From: Mycobacterium colombiense
Lineage (GTDB): Bacteria; Actinomycetota; Actinomycetes; Mycobacteriales; Mycobacteriaceae
Direction: 5' to 3'
Assembly (NCBI RefSeq): GCF_001953985.1
Contig: NZ_MBEI01000056.1
Location: forward strand, 186,001 to 250,000
Length of the DNA stretch: 64,000 nucleotides
The notes beneath the pieces are model-generated. The model did not search any database. It was given only the letters and a program-made list of their open reading frames with translations, and had not been told where the DNA came from. Made by a program: the position numbers and the translations under genes. Below, piece after piece: positions 49,503 to 58,420 of this stretch. How positions within the stretch are numbered: the first letter of the stretch is position 1; every line of letters begins with the position of its first letter.

Positions 49503-50693
49503 ATGGGCCAGTTGTCGCACCGGGAAGACGTCCCGTTTCCAATCTTTGACGCGGATAACCATCTGTACGAGCCGCCGGAGGCGCTGACCAAGTACCTGCC
49601 CAAGGCGTACAAGGACTACGTCCAGTACGTGCAGGTCAACGGGCGGACGAAGATCGCGATCCGCGGCCACATCAGCAACTACATTCCCAACCCGACCTTC
49701 GAGGTCGTCGCCCGGCCGGGCGCCTGGGAGGAGTACTTCAAGTACGGCAACCCGGACGGCAAGAGCAAGCGCGAGCTGTTCGGCGAGCCGATGCGCGCGA
49801 TCCCGGCGTTCTTCGAGCCCGGCCCGCGCCTGGAGAAGATGAACGAGCTGGGCCTGGACCGCACCCTGATGTTCCCGACGCTGGCCAGCCTGCTCGAGGA
49901 GCGGCTGCGTGACGACCCGGTCGCCATCCACGTCCTGGTCCACGCGCTGAACGAGTGGCTCGACGACGTCTGGGGCTTCAACTACCAGAACCGCATTTTC
50001 ACGACCCCGGTCATCACGCTGCCGATCGTCGAGAAGGCGATCGAGGAGCTGGAGTGGGCGGTCAAGCGCGGCGCCCGCTGCATCCTGATCCGCCCGGCTC
50101 CGGTCCCCGGATTCCGCGGCCCCCGCTCGTTCGCGACGCCCGAATTCGATCCGTTCTGGGAGCGGGTCGTCGAGCACGACGTGCTGGTCGGCATGCACTC
50201 CAGCGACAGTGGCTACTCCCGCTATACCTCCGAGTGGGACGGCGCCGAACAGGAAATGCTGCCGTTCCAAACCAATGCGATGGGCATCCTCAACGAATGG
50301 CGGCCGATCCAGGACGCGGTGGGCTCGTGGGTGATCCACGGCGCGCTCTACCGCCACCCGAAGCTGAAGGTCGCGATCGTCGAGGCCGGCTCGAAGTGGA
50401 TGACCCCGTTGCTGGACGGGCTGACCGAGGTCTTCCGCAAGGCCCCGGAGGCGTTCCCGAGCGACCCGGTCGAGATGGTCAAGAACCGCATTCACGTGAG
50501 CCCGTTCTTCGAGGACGGCATCGACGATCTGATCAACCTCGTCGGCGTGGACCAGGTGCTGTACGGCTCGGACTGGCCGCACCCGGAGGGGCTGGCGGAG
50601 CCGACCTTCTACGTCAACGCGCTGTCGCACCTGTCCGTTGACGACCAGGCCAAGATCATGGGCGGCAACCTCGGTCGACTCGTCACGGTGTGA
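49503..50693 (+). CDS. Amidohydrolase family 2 (COG2159) enzyme
   Basis: 396 residues from ATG at 49503 with AAGGAGG ahead. The first metal motif is FDADNH near 16-21; barrel residues lie in GMHSSDSGYSRY and VEAGSKWM, and the late Asp is in LYGSDWPHPEG. It keeps the DxDxH motif that the 5446-6546 paralogue lacks. It overlaps the acyl-CoA ligase gene (GTGA at 50690-50693). Substrate unknown; the ligase next to it suggests that the product or substrate is a carboxylic acid. Confidence 0.92.
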   Translation: MGQLSHREDVPFPIFDADNHLYEPPEALTKYLPKAYKDYVQYVQVNGRTKIAIRGHISNYIPNPTFEVVARPGAWEEYFKYGNPDGKSKRELFGEPMRAIPAFFEPGPRLEKMNELGLDRTLMFPTLASLLEERLRDDPVAIHVLVHALNEWLDDVWGFNYQNRIFTTPVITLPIVEKAIEELEWAVKRGARCILIRPAPVPGFRGPRSFATPEFDPFWERVVEHDVLVGMHSSDSGYSRYTSEWDGAEQEMLPFQTNAMGILNEWRPIQDAVGSWVIHGALYRHPKLKVAIVEAGSKWMTPLLDGLTEVFRKAPEAFPSDPVEMVKNRIHVSPFFEDGIDDLINLVGVDQVLYGSDWPHPEGLAEPTFYVNALSHLSVDDQAKIMGGNLGRLVTV

Positions 50694-52129
50694 CAGACCG
50701 GCCAAGCTGGCGGACCATCCCCGAGATGGTCTTGAGCGCGGCGGACCGTTTCGGCGATGCGGAAGCAGTCGTCGACGGTCCGCTGCGCTTGACTTTCACG
50801 CAGGTGGTCGAGCGGATCCGTTGCGCCGCAGGCGCCTTCGCCGACCTCGGCGTCGACAAGGGTGACCGGGTCGCTATCTGGGCGCCCAATTCGGCCGAGT
50901 GGATCATCGCGGCGTTCGGGTTGCTCACCGCGGGTGGCGTGCTCGTCCCGGTCAACACCCGGTTCAAGACCGACGAAGCCGGCGACATCATCGTCCGCAG
51001 CAAGGTGAAGGCCGTCCTGGTCCAGAAGGGCTTCCTAGACCAGGATTACACCGCGCCCGCCGGCGTGCCGGTCATCGACCTGAAGTCCGACTTCCTGTCC
51101 AGCGGTTCACCATTCGAGCGACCGGTGAGCGGCACCGATACCTCGGACATCATCTTCACGTCGGGCACGACGGGGCGCCCCAAGGGCGCGATGCTGAGTC
51201 ACGGTCAAACGCTGCGCATGTATGAGGAGTGGGCGACGCTTGCGGACCTGCGCGAGGGCGACCGCTACTTGCAGATCAACCCGTACTTCCACACCTTCGG
51301 GCTGAAGGCGGGCCTCGTCACGTCTTTCCTGCGCGGTGCCACGATGCTGCCCGTCGCGGTTTTCGACGTCGACACGGTCGTGAATCTCATTGAGCGCGAA
51401 CGTATCACGATGCTCCCCGGGCCGCCGACGCTGTATCACTCGTTGCTGACGGTGCAGGACAAGTCCGGGCTCTCGTCATTGCGTGCGGGGGTGACCGGCG
51501 CGGCCGACATCCCCGTCGAGCTGGTTCGTCGCATCCACGACGAACTGCCGTTCCAGACGCTGATGACGGGTTACGGGCTCACCGAGGCCGGCAACGTCAC
51601 CCTCTCGCTGCCCGGCGATTCCTTCGAGGACGTCGCCACCACCGCGGGCGTGCCGTGCGACGGGGTCGAGGTGCGCATCGCGGACGACGGCGAGGTGCTG
51701 GTCCGCGGCTACGGGGTGATGAAGGGATATCTCGACGAACCGGAGGCCACCGCCCAGGCGATCGACAACGATGGCTGGCTGCACACCGGAGACCTGGGGG
51801 ACTTCACCGAGACCGGGCGGCTTCGCATCGTCGGCCGGAAAAAGGACATGTTCATCGTCGGCGGCTTCAACGCCTACCCGGCGGAGATCGAGGGCTTCCT
51901 GCTCAACCACCCGGCCGTCGCGCAGGCGGCCGTCATCGGCGTGCCCGACGAACGGATGGGCCAGGTCGGCAAAGCGTTCGTGGTGCGCAAAGACGACGTC
52001 AGCGCCGACGAATTGATCGGCTGGTGTCGTGACCGGATGGCCGGTTTCAAGGTGCCGCGCACGGTAGAGTTCCTCAATTCACTCCCACTCAACGCGACGG
52101 GGAAAGTGATGAAGGACCAACTCCGATGA
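50690..52129 (+). CDS. Acyl-CoA synthetase (FadD family, FadD3-like size)
   Basis: 479 residues from GTG at 50690. ATP loop IIFTSGTTGRPKGAML near 150-165, YGLTEAGNV, the GWLHTGDLGDF hinge region, GRKKDMFIVGGFNAYPAEIE and the adenylation Lys in PLNATGKVMKDQLR. At under 500 residues it resembles the subgroup that includes FadD3, which activates a steroid-ring propionate; this is a similarity of size and motifs, not a substrate claim. It overlaps both neighbours, so it is part of a tight operon with the amidohydrolase. Confidence 0.94.
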   Translation: MTDRPSWRTIPEMVLSAADRFGDAEAVVDGPLRLTFTQVVERIRCAAGAFADLGVDKGDRVAIWAPNSAEWIIAAFGLLTAGGVLVPVNTRFKTDEAGDIIVRSKVKAVLVQKGFLDQDYTAPAGVPVIDLKSDFLSSGSPFERPVSGTDTSDIIFTSGTTGRPKGAMLSHGQTLRMYEEWATLADLREGDRYLQINPYFHTFGLKAGLVTSFLRGATMLPVAVFDVDTVVNLIERERITMLPGPPTLYHSLLTVQDKSGLSSLRAGVTGAADIPVELVRRIHDELPFQTLMTGYGLTEAGNVTLSLPGDSFEDVATTAGVPCDGVEVRIADDGEVLVRGYGVMKGYLDEPEATAQAIDNDGWLHTGDLGDFTETGRLRIVGRKKDMFIVGGFNAYPAEIEGFLLNHPAVAQAAVIGVPDERMGQVGKAFVVRKDDVSADELIGWCRDRMAGFKVPRTVEFLNSLPLNATGKVMKDQLR

Positions 52130-52752
52130 ACAACGGCGATATCCACTCGATGGTGATCGCGTCGGACTACCGCGTCCCCGATCCCACCCGGGTATGGCCG
52201 CTGCTGGAACGCAACAAGGCCGCCCTCGCCGATATCGGCGCGCATCACGTGCTGGTCTACACCTCGACCCACGACCACGGTCGGGTATTGGTGATGATCG
52301 GCGTCCACAGCCGTGAGCCGATCGTGGAGCTACTGCGCTCCCGGGTCTTCTTCGATTGGTTCGACGAGGCCGGTGTCGAGGACATCCCCGCCGTCTTCGC
52401 CGGCGAGATCGTCGAAAGGTTCATCGCGCAGCCACCGAATACCCCGGCGGCACCGGGCGTCGTCGTGGCCGCCATCGCGTCCGTCAACGACGTATCCCTG
52501 CTGACCTCCGAAGTCAGCACCGCGATCGACCGATTCACCACGGCCGGCATCCGAAAGACGTGGGTATTCCAGGCTTTCGACGACGACCACGAAGTGCTGA
52601 TCTTGCAGGAGTTCCCGGACGAAGACAGCGCCCGGGAGTGGATCGACCACCCCGATGCCGCCGCGCAGTGGATGTCCGGGGCGGGCATCGGTGCCTACCC
52701 GCCGTTGTTCGTCGGCCGATTCTTCGACATGATGCGCATCGAGGCGGACTGA
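52126..52752 (+). CDS. Hypothetical protein with two ferredoxin-like-fold repeats
   Basis: 208 residues. The two halves have the same outline: a strand-helix-strand with a central histidine/aspartate-rich strand (HVLVYTSTHDHGRVLVMIG in the first, KTWVFQAFDDDHEVLILQEF in the second) followed by an RVFFDWF / REWIDHP helix. This suggests an internal duplication of a dimeric alpha-beta-barrel (ABM-like) domain. The ATG at 52126 overlaps the ligase stop in an ATGA. No catalytic signature; possibly a binding or small monooxygenase-like protein. Confidence 0.8.
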   Translation: MNNGDIHSMVIASDYRVPDPTRVWPLLERNKAALADIGAHHVLVYTSTHDHGRVLVMIGVHSREPIVELLRSRVFFDWFDEAGVEDIPAVFAGEIVERFIAQPPNTPAAPGVVVAAIASVNDVSLLTSEVSTAIDRFTTAGIRKTWVFQAFDDDHEVLILQEFPDEDSAREWIDHPDAAAQWMSGAGIGAYPPLFVGRFFDMMRIEAD

Positions 52753-52762
52753 GGATTCGCCG

Positions 52763-52948
52763 TTGTTCGTGTGCCTGTGCAATGGAGTCACCAGTCAAAC
52801 CGTGACCGAGGCCGTGTCGTGCGGGGCGTCGACGACGAAGGAAGTCGCCCAGGCGTGCGGAGCGGGCGCCGATTGCGGTCGCTGCCGGCGGACGGTACAG
52901 GCCATCCTGCGGTCGTCCAGTGCGGATCGCACGCCGAACTCGCGCTAG
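52763..52948 (+). CDS. Bacterioferritin-associated ferredoxin-like (Bfd, BFD [2Fe-2S]) protein
   Basis: 61 residues from TTG at 52763, or 59 from GTG at 52769. The four cluster Cys are in the BFD order: C-x-C in VCLCNGVT and C-x2-C in GADCGRCRRT. Bfd normally reduces iron in bacterioferritin, but similar small domains serve as [2Fe-2S] carriers elsewhere. It follows the hypothetical gene by 10 bases and ends four bases before the convergent decarboxylase gene. No bacterioferritin gene is in the window. Confidence 0.82.
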   Translation: MFVCLCNGVTSQTVTEAVSCGASTTKEVAQACGAGADCGRCRRTVQAILRSSSADRTPNSR

Positions 52949-52952
52949 TGCG

Positions 52953-54644
52953 TCAGCGGCGCGGACTGCCGTCCGGTGACGTCGGTTGGACGAGTTCGAC
53001 CAGCAGGTTGGGGATTTCGAGCCGCGGCAACACCACCTCGACGAACACCATGCGTTCCTGGTGGTCCGCGGCGGCGGTCAGGGCGTCGTCGAGCTCGCCG
53101 TAGGTCTGGACCCGGAACGCCAGGTGGTCGGTGACCCCCAAGGCGCGGGGCACCTCCATCCACTCCCAACGGACGATGTCGTTGTACGGAGCGGTCTCGC
53201 CGTGGATCGCCCGTTCGATGGTGTAGCCGTCGTTGTTGACCACCACGATGACGGGGGACAGGCCCTCGCGTGAGAACGCGCCCATCTCTTGGACCGTCAG
53301 CTGCGCGGCGCCGTCCCCGATGATCAGCACTATTCTGCGGTCGGGATGCGCCACCGCGGCGCCGAGCGCGGCGGGCAGCGTGTAACCGATTGAGCCCCAT
53401 AATGGTTGACCGATGAAGGTCACACCCTGCGGCAGCCGATGGTCGGCCATGCCGTAGAACGAGGTGCCCTGGTCGGCGAGCACCACGTTGCCCGGCGTCA
53501 GGGCGACGCACAGGCGGTCCCACAGCATCTTCTGGGTGAGCGGCTGGTCACGCGGTGGGGGCGGCGGCAGCGGCTCGGCCGGCGGCGACACCACCGGTGG
53601 CGAGGAGGTTCCGCGCCGGACCAAGATGGTGGTCAGCGCCTCGAGCGCGGCATCCATCTCCAACGGCGCGAAGACTTCTCCGGCCACACTGCTCTGATAC
53701 TGGCCGACGTCGATGGTGCGGCCCGGGTCGATGCGTTGGCTGAAGAAGCCGCTGACCATGTCGGTGAACACCACTCCGGCGGTGACCAACACGGGCGCCT
53801 CTTCGATCGCGGTGCGCACCGCCGGCGCGCTGGCGGAACCGGCGTAGATGCCCAGGAAGTTGGGTGAGCTTTCGTCGAGCAGACTCTTTCCCCACATCAA
53901 CGTGGCGTGCGGCACCACGTCGGCGGCCAGCAGCGCCTCGAGTTCCTTGATCGCCTGCAGGCGGTGCACCAGTAAATCGGCAAGCACGGTGATCTGGTGG
54001 TCGCCGATGAGTTCGGTCGCGGCCTCGACGAACGTCGCCAGGGCGCGGGGACTGGTGCCACCGGTATAGCGGGGCAGCGGCGCCTCGGGCGGCTCGGTGG
54101 GGAAGCGGGCCACATCGGTGGACAGCAGGATGTAGCCGGGGCGTTTCTGCTCGCGCACCTCCGACAGCACCCGGTCGATCTCGCGGCGGGCCGTCGCGGG
54201 CATGAGATTGGCTTGGGCACAGGTGATTTCGCGGCTGACCCGGAAGAAGTGCTCGAAGTCGCCGTCGCCGAGCGAATGGTGCAGCGCCCGCCGGGTGCCC
54301 TGGGCGTCCTTGGACGGACCGCCGACGATGTGCACGACGGGTACCTGCTCGGCGTAGCTGCCCGCGACCGCGTTGGCCGCGGAGAGCTCGCCGACGCCGA
54401 AAGTCGTTACCAATGCCGACATTCCGCGCAGCCGCCCATACCCGTCGGCGGCGTAGCCGGCGTTCAGCTCGTTGGCGTTGCCGACCCAGCGAATGCTGGG
54501 GTGGGCGATGATGTGGTCGAGGAATTCCAGGTTGTAATCGCCGGGAACGCCGAAGATCTCCGAGACGCCGAGCTCGGCGAGACGGTCCAATAGGTAGTCA
54601 CCGACGGTGTATGCGGGATAGCTCGCGGCATCAGTCACAGGCAC
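52953..54644 (-). CDS. kdc: Thiamine-diphosphate-dependent branched-chain/indolepyruvate-type 2-keto-acid decarboxylase
   Basis: 563 residues closely matching M. tuberculosis Kdc (Rv0853c) as I remember it, from YTVGDYLLDRLAELGVSEIF onward. The ThDP Glu is in GNANELNAGYAADG, and the ThDP/Mg motif starts GDGAAQLTVQE and ends VNNDGYT. Decarboxylates 2-keto acids to aldehydes. GTG at 54644 (VPVTDAASYPAYTVGDY) is chosen because the homologue begins a similar distance before YTVGDY; longer frames extend over the divergent promoter. A Pro-rich linker (PPPPPPRDQ) replaces the shorter loop before the catalytic domain. Divergent from the SRPBCC gene at 54704. Confidence 0.92.
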   Translation of the reverse strand: MPVTDAASYPAYTVGDYLLDRLAELGVSEIFGVPGDYNLEFLDHIIAHPSIRWVGNANELNAGYAADGYGRLRGMSALVTTFGVGELSAANAVAGSYAEQVPVVHIVGGPSKDAQGTRRALHHSLGDGDFEHFFRVSREITCAQANLMPATARREIDRVLSEVREQKRPGYILLSTDVARFPTEPPEAPLPRYTGGTSPRALATFVEAATELIGDHQITVLADLLVHRLQAIKELEALLAADVVPHATLMWGKSLLDESSPNFLGIYAGSASAPAVRTAIEEAPVLVTAGVVFTDMVSGFFSQRIDPGRTIDVGQYQSSVAGEVFAPLEMDAALEALTTILVRRGTSSPPVVSPPAEPLPPPPPRDQPLTQKMLWDRLCVALTPGNVVLADQGTSFYGMADHRLPQGVTFIGQPLWGSIGYTLPAALGAAVAHPDRRIVLIIGDGAAQLTVQEMGAFSREGLSPVIVVVNNDGYTIERAIHGETAPYNDIVRWEWMEVPRALGVTDHLAFRVQTYGELDDALTAAADHQERMVFVEVVLPRLEIPNLLVELVQPTSPDGSPRR

Positions 54645-54703
54645 GACGGTACGCTCGGTCCAATCCGTTCCGGGTGAGACGCCAGGCCAGTATCGTGCGG
54701 GCC

Positions 54704-55147
54704 ATGGCACTCAAAGAATCCCGCGACATCGTCATCGAAGCCAGTCCGGAGGAGATTCTGGACGTCATCGCCGACTTCGAAGCGATGCCCGAATGGTCGG
54801 AGCCGCATCAGAGCGCGGAGATCCTCGACACCGGAGAAGACGGGCGCCCCCACCAAGTCAAGATGAAGGTCAAGGTCGCCGGGATCACCGACGAACAGGT
54901 GATCGCCTACACATGGGGCGACAACGTGGTCAGCTGGAAGCTGGTCAGCTCCTCGCAGCAGAAGGCGCAGGACGGGAAGTACACCCTGATGCCGCAAGAC
55001 AACGGGACCCTGGTCAAGTTCGAGCTGCTCGCCGACCCGAACGTGCCGCTGCCCGGCTTCGTGCTCAAGCGCGCCGTGAAGGGAACGATCGATTCGGCGA
55101 CCAAGGCGCTGCGCGAGCGGGTGCTCCAGGTCAAGAAGGGTAAGTAG
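54704..55147 (+). CDS. SRPBCC (START-like) family protein, Rv0854-type
   Basis: 147 residues, MALKESRDIVIEASPEEILD onward, with the helix-grip beginnings DVIADFEAMPEWSEPHQSAE and the C-terminal long helix. Such proteins have a hydrophobic cavity for lipids or polyketides. The position next to kdc and before the racemase-like gene is as in M. tuberculosis. TATCGT seven bases before the ATG suggests leaderless transcription. Related to the two SRPBCC proteins at 56291 and 56796 but more distant from them than they are from each other. Confidence 0.9.
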   Translation: MALKESRDIVIEASPEEILDVIADFEAMPEWSEPHQSAEILDTGEDGRPHQVKMKVKVAGITDEQVIAYTWGDNVVSWKLVSSSQQKAQDGKYTLMPQDNGTLVKFELLADPNVPLPGFVLKRAVKGTIDSATKALRERVLQVKKGK

Positions 55148-55152
55148 CCGCC

Positions 55153-56232
55153 GTGAGCGGCGGCGGCCCGCTGACCGGGGTGCGCGTCATCGAACTCGGC
55201 GGGATCGGACCGGGGCCGCACGCGGGAATGCTGCTCGCCGATCTGGGTGCCGACGTGGTGCGGGTGCGCCGCCCAGGCGGCGTGGCGATGCCGGCCGAAG
55301 ACCGCGATCTGCTGCACCGCGGCAAGCGAATTGTCGACCTCGACGTCAAGACGCGGCCGCAGGCGCTGCTGGAGCTGGCCGGCAAGGCCGACGTGCTGCT
55401 GGACTGCTTTCGTCCCGGCACCTGCGAGCGCCTCGGCATCGGGCCGGACGACTGCGCGGCGGTCAACCCGCGACTGATCTACGCGCGGATGACCGGCTGG
55501 GGACAGGACGGGCCCTTGGCGCCGACCGCCGGTCATGACATCAACTATCTGTCCCAGACCGGCGCGCTGTCGGCGCTGGGCTACGCCGACCGGCCACCGA
55601 TGCCGCCGCTGAACCTGGTCGCCGACTTCGGCGGCGGTTCGATGCTGGTGGTGATCGGCATCGCGGTCGCCCTGTACGAACGGGAACGTTCGGGCACGGG
55701 GCAGGTGATCGACGCGGCGATGGTCGACGGGGTCAGCCTGCTGGCCCAGATGATGTGGACCATGAAGTCGACTGGCGCACTGCGGGACCGGCGCGAATCG
55801 TTTCTGCTCGACGGCGGCGCCCCGTTCTACGGCTGTTACGAGACCGCCGACGGAAAATACGTGGCCGTCGGCGCCATCGAGCCACAATTCTTCGCGGCGT
55901 TGCTCGCTGGGCTTGGCCTGTCACCCGACGACGTGCCCGCCCAGCACGACAGAGCCTCCTACCCGCGGATGCGCGAGGTCTTCACCCGACGATTCGCCGG
56001 CCGGACTCGCGACGAATGGGCGCAGACCTTCGCCGGCACCGACGCGTGCGTCACCCCGGTGCTGACGTGGAGCGAGGCCGCCGCCGACGAACACCTGCGG
56101 GCGCGGTCCACCGTGATCACCGCCCACGGCGCCGACCAGGCCGCACCCGCCCCACGGTTTTCGCGGACCCCGGCCGGACCGGTCGGACCGCCCCCGGCGG
56201 CGAGCACGCCGCTCAGCGAAATCAACTGGTAG
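55153..56232 (+). CDS. far: CaiB/BaiF CoA-transferase family (2-methylacyl-CoA racemase-like, Rv0855/Far type)
   Basis: 359 residues. N-terminus LTGVRVIELGGIGPGPHAGM, signature LLADLGADVVRVRRPGG, catalytic-region residues ARMTGWGQDG and AGHDINYLSQTGALSA (His-Asp as in alpha-methylacyl-CoA racemases). It probably epimerises 2-methylacyl-CoA so that beta-oxidation can proceed. It starts five bases after the SRPBCC gene. The gene order agrees with the annotated M. tuberculosis far locus. Confidence 0.93.
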   Translation: MSGGGPLTGVRVIELGGIGPGPHAGMLLADLGADVVRVRRPGGVAMPAEDRDLLHRGKRIVDLDVKTRPQALLELAGKADVLLDCFRPGTCERLGIGPDDCAAVNPRLIYARMTGWGQDGPLAPTAGHDINYLSQTGALSALGYADRPPMPPLNLVADFGGGSMLVVIGIAVALYERERSGTGQVIDAAMVDGVSLLAQMMWTMKSTGALRDRRESFLLDGGAPFYGCYETADGKYVAVGAIEPQFFAALLAGLGLSPDDVPAQHDRASYPRMREVFTRRFAGRTRDEWAQTFAGTDACVTPVLTWSEAAADEHLRARSTVITAHGADQAAPAPRFSRTPAGPVGPPPAASTPLSEINW

Positions 56233-56271
56233 GAAACTGTTTACGGCGAATCGGTCCGTATCGGGGCCGGC

Positions 56272-56290
56272 GTTGCTAAGTTAATCTCCA
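56272..56290 (+). promoter_or_regulatory. Leaderless promoter, first copy
   Basis: TTGCTAAGTTAATCTCCA precedes the GTG at 56291; the -10 box TAAGTT (56277-56282) ends eight bases before the start codon. The sequence is duplicated, with changes, before the paralogous gene at 56796. Confidence 0.5.
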
Positions 56291-56746
56291 GTGGCCGTAA
56301 AAGCATCACGAGAATTTGTCGTCAACGCGCCGCCAGAAGTGGTCATGGAAGCGCTGACAGATGTCGGCGTCCTGTCGTCGTGGTCGCCGCTGCACAAACA
56401 CATCGAAGTGATCGACCGGTATCCGGACGGCCGGCCGCACCACGTCAAAACCACCATCAAGATTTTCGGGCTGGTCGACAAGGAGGTCCTGGAATACCAC
56501 TGGGGACCCGATTGGGTTGTCTACGACGCCAAGGGGACCTCACAGCAGCATGGGCAGCACGTCGAGTACACCCTCAAACCCGAAGGGGTCGACCAGACCC
56601 GGGTGCGCTTCGACATCACCGTCGAACCCGGCCGGCCGATGCCCGCGTTCGTCGTGCGGCGGGCGGCCGAGAGCGTTCTCGACGCCGCGATGAAAGGGTT
56701 ACGCGACCATGTTTTGGGCGGCGGGGATTCAGACAAGGCAACGTAA
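56291..56746 (+). CDS. SRPBCC family protein, Rv0856-type
   Basis: 151 residues from GTG at 56291, VAVKASREFVVNAPPEVVME onward. START-like fold: ALTDVGVLSSWSPLHKHIEV, a strand with HHVKTTIKIFGLVDKEV, and a final helix VLDAAMKGLRDHVLGG. About half its residues match the next gene, so the two are recent tandem duplicates that kept the same promoter spacing. The start is set by a leaderless-type -10 box. Ligand unknown; association with racemase and fadAB suggests acyl or polyketide ligands. Confidence 0.9.
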   Translation: MAVKASREFVVNAPPEVVMEALTDVGVLSSWSPLHKHIEVIDRYPDGRPHHVKTTIKIFGLVDKEVLEYHWGPDWVVYDAKGTSQQHGQHVEYTLKPEGVDQTRVRFDITVEPGRPMPAFVVRRAAESVLDAAMKGLRDHVLGGGDSDKAT

Positions 56747-56776
56747 ATACTGTTTTTCGGGTCGCTGGGCGGCGCG

Positions 56777-56795
56777 ATTGCTAATTTAGTAGCTG
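56777..56795 (+). promoter_or_regulatory. Leaderless promoter, second copy
   Basis: TTGCTAATTTAGTAGCTG precedes GTG 56796, with -10 box TAATTT (56782-56787) eight bases before it, the same spacing as at 56272-56290. The pair supports duplication of promoter and gene together. Confidence 0.5.
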
Positions 56796-57236
56796 GTGGC
56801 CATACGCGCATCGTCTGAGATCGTCATTGAGGCGCCCCCGGCAGTGATCATGGAGGCGCTGGCGGACATGGACGCCGTGCCGTCGTGGTCGCCACTGCAC
56901 AAGCGGGTCGAAGTCGTCGACAGATATCCCGACGGCCTGCCACACCACGTGAAGATGACCCTCAGGGTGAGCGGCATCCCGGATACCGAAATGGTCGAAT
57001 ACCACTGGGGCCCCGACTGGATGGTCTGGGACGCGCAGAAAACCGCCCACCAGCACGCTCAGCACGGCGAATACAACCTGGAGCGTGAGGGCGACGACAA
57101 GACCCGCGTGCGATTCAGCCTCACGATCGAGCTCAGGGCGCCGCTGCCCGGGTTCTGGGTGCGCTCGGCCGGCAACAAGATCCTGAACGCCGCGCTGGAG
57201 GGCCTGCGCAAGCGCGTGGTGGGTTCCGTGGGTTAG
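56796..57236 (+). CDS. SRPBCC family protein, Rv0857-type
   Basis: 146 residues, VAIRASSEIVIEAPPAVIME onward, aligned with the upstream paralogue throughout (ALADMDAVPSWSPLHKRVEV, HHVKMTLRVSGIPDTEMVEY, HWGPDWMVWDAQKT). It lies 49 bases after it. Its stop overlaps the convergent dapC stop by four bases. The conserved PSWSPLHK and YHWGPDW blocks in both are likely cavity or dimer residues. Confidence 0.9.
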   Translation: MAIRASSEIVIEAPPAVIMEALADMDAVPSWSPLHKRVEVVDRYPDGLPHHVKMTLRVSGIPDTEMVEYHWGPDWMVWDAQKTAHQHAQHGEYNLEREGDDKTRVRFSLTIELRAPLPGFWVRSAGNKILNAALEGLRKRVVGSVG

Positions 57237-58420
57237 CGGGCTGAACCGCTTTTCAGCGCCGCCAGTCGCTTGATCGCCTCGTCGAGGGTGTCGTCGCGCT
57301 TGCAGAAGGTGAAGCGCACCAAGTGATTCCATACGTCGGCCGGGCCGTGCGTGGTGGCCGGGTCGCAGAAGGCCGACATCGGGATCGCGGCCACCCCAAG
57401 CTTTTCCGGTAGCGCCGCGCAGAACGCACTGCTGTCGTCGTAGCCCAGCGGACGCGGATCCGCGCACAGGAAGTACGTGCCGGCGCTGTCGTGCACCTCG
57501 AACCCGACGTCGATCAGGCCGGCCGCCAGCCGGTCACGTCTGGCCTGGAGGGTGGCGCGCAGGCCGGCCACCCACGCGTCCTCGGTCTCCAGCGCCAGGG
57601 CCACCGCCGGCTGGAACGGCGCACCGCCGACATAGCTCAGATACTGCTTGGCCGCGCGCATCCCGGTAATGAGTTGCGCTGGGCCGCAAGCCCAACCGAT
57701 CTTCCAGCCGGTGCAGTTGAACATCTTGGCCGCGCTGGAGATGGTGATCGTCCGCTCGGCCATGCCGTCGAAGCCGGCCAGCGGCACATGTCGCCGCCCG
57801 TCGAACACCAGGTGTTCGTAGACCTCATCGGTGATCACCAACAGGTCGGCCGCGATCGCGACCTCGGCGATGGCAGCGAGCTCCTCGGCGCTCAGCACCG
57901 TGCCGGTCGGGTTGTGCGGGGAGTTGACGATCAGCGCGCGGGTCCGTGGCGTCACCGCCCGGCGCAGGGCGTCGGCGTGCAGGGCGAAGCCGCGGCCGTG
58001 GGGGACCAGCGGCACGGCCACCCGCTGCGCGGAGGCCATCGCCACCACCGGCGAGTAGGAGTCGTAGAACGGCTCGATGAGCAGGACCTCGGAGCCGGGT
58101 TCGACCAGGCCGATCACCGCCGAGGCGATGGCCTCGGTCGCCCCGACCGTCACCAGCACCTCGGTGTCGGGGTCGTATTCGATGCCGTAGCGGCGCTGCC
58201 GCTGGGCGGCGATGGCGTGGCGCAGCGGGGCGATGCCGATGCCCGGCGGGTATTGGTTGTCGCCGTCGGCGATGGCCTCCTGGGCCGCCTTCAGCATGGC
58301 CGGGGGGCCGTCCTCGTCGGGGAACCCCTGGCCGAGGTTCACCGCTCCGACCCGCGCGGCCAGCGCCGACATCTCGGCGAACACCGTCGTCGCGTAGGGG
58401 CGCAGTCGCGACACCGTCAT
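57233..58420 (-). CDS. dapC: PLP-dependent aminotransferase class I, DapC (N-succinyldiaminopimelate aminotransferase) type
   Basis: 395 residues. The substrate-binding N-terminal NLGQGFPDEDGPP, VNSPHNPTGTVLSAEEL, DEVYEHLVF and the Schiff-base Lys in SSAAKMFNCTGWKIGW are all present. The position next to fadAB matches M. tuberculosis Rv0858c, annotated DapC in lysine/meso-diaminopimelate synthesis. Related enzymes (kynurenine or methionine aminotransferases) share these motifs, so the biochemical role rests on synteny. Divergent from fadA with a 280-base regulatory region. Confidence 0.9.
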   Translation of the reverse strand: MTVSRLRPYATTVFAEMSALAARVGAVNLGQGFPDEDGPPAMLKAAQEAIADGDNQYPPGIGIAPLRHAIAAQRQRRYGIEYDPDTEVLVTVGATEAIASAVIGLVEPGSEVLLIEPFYDSYSPVVAMASAQRVAVPLVPHGRGFALHADALRRAVTPRTRALIVNSPHNPTGTVLSAEELAAIAEVAIAADLLVITDEVYEHLVFDGRRHVPLAGFDGMAERTITISSAAKMFNCTGWKIGWACGPAQLITGMRAAKQYLSYVGGAPFQPAVALALETEDAWVAGLRATLQARRDRLAAGLIDVGFEVHDSAGTYFLCADPRPLGYDDSSAFCAALPEKLGVAAIPMSAFCDPATTHGPADVWNHLVRFTFCKRDDTLDEAIKRLAALKSGSAR

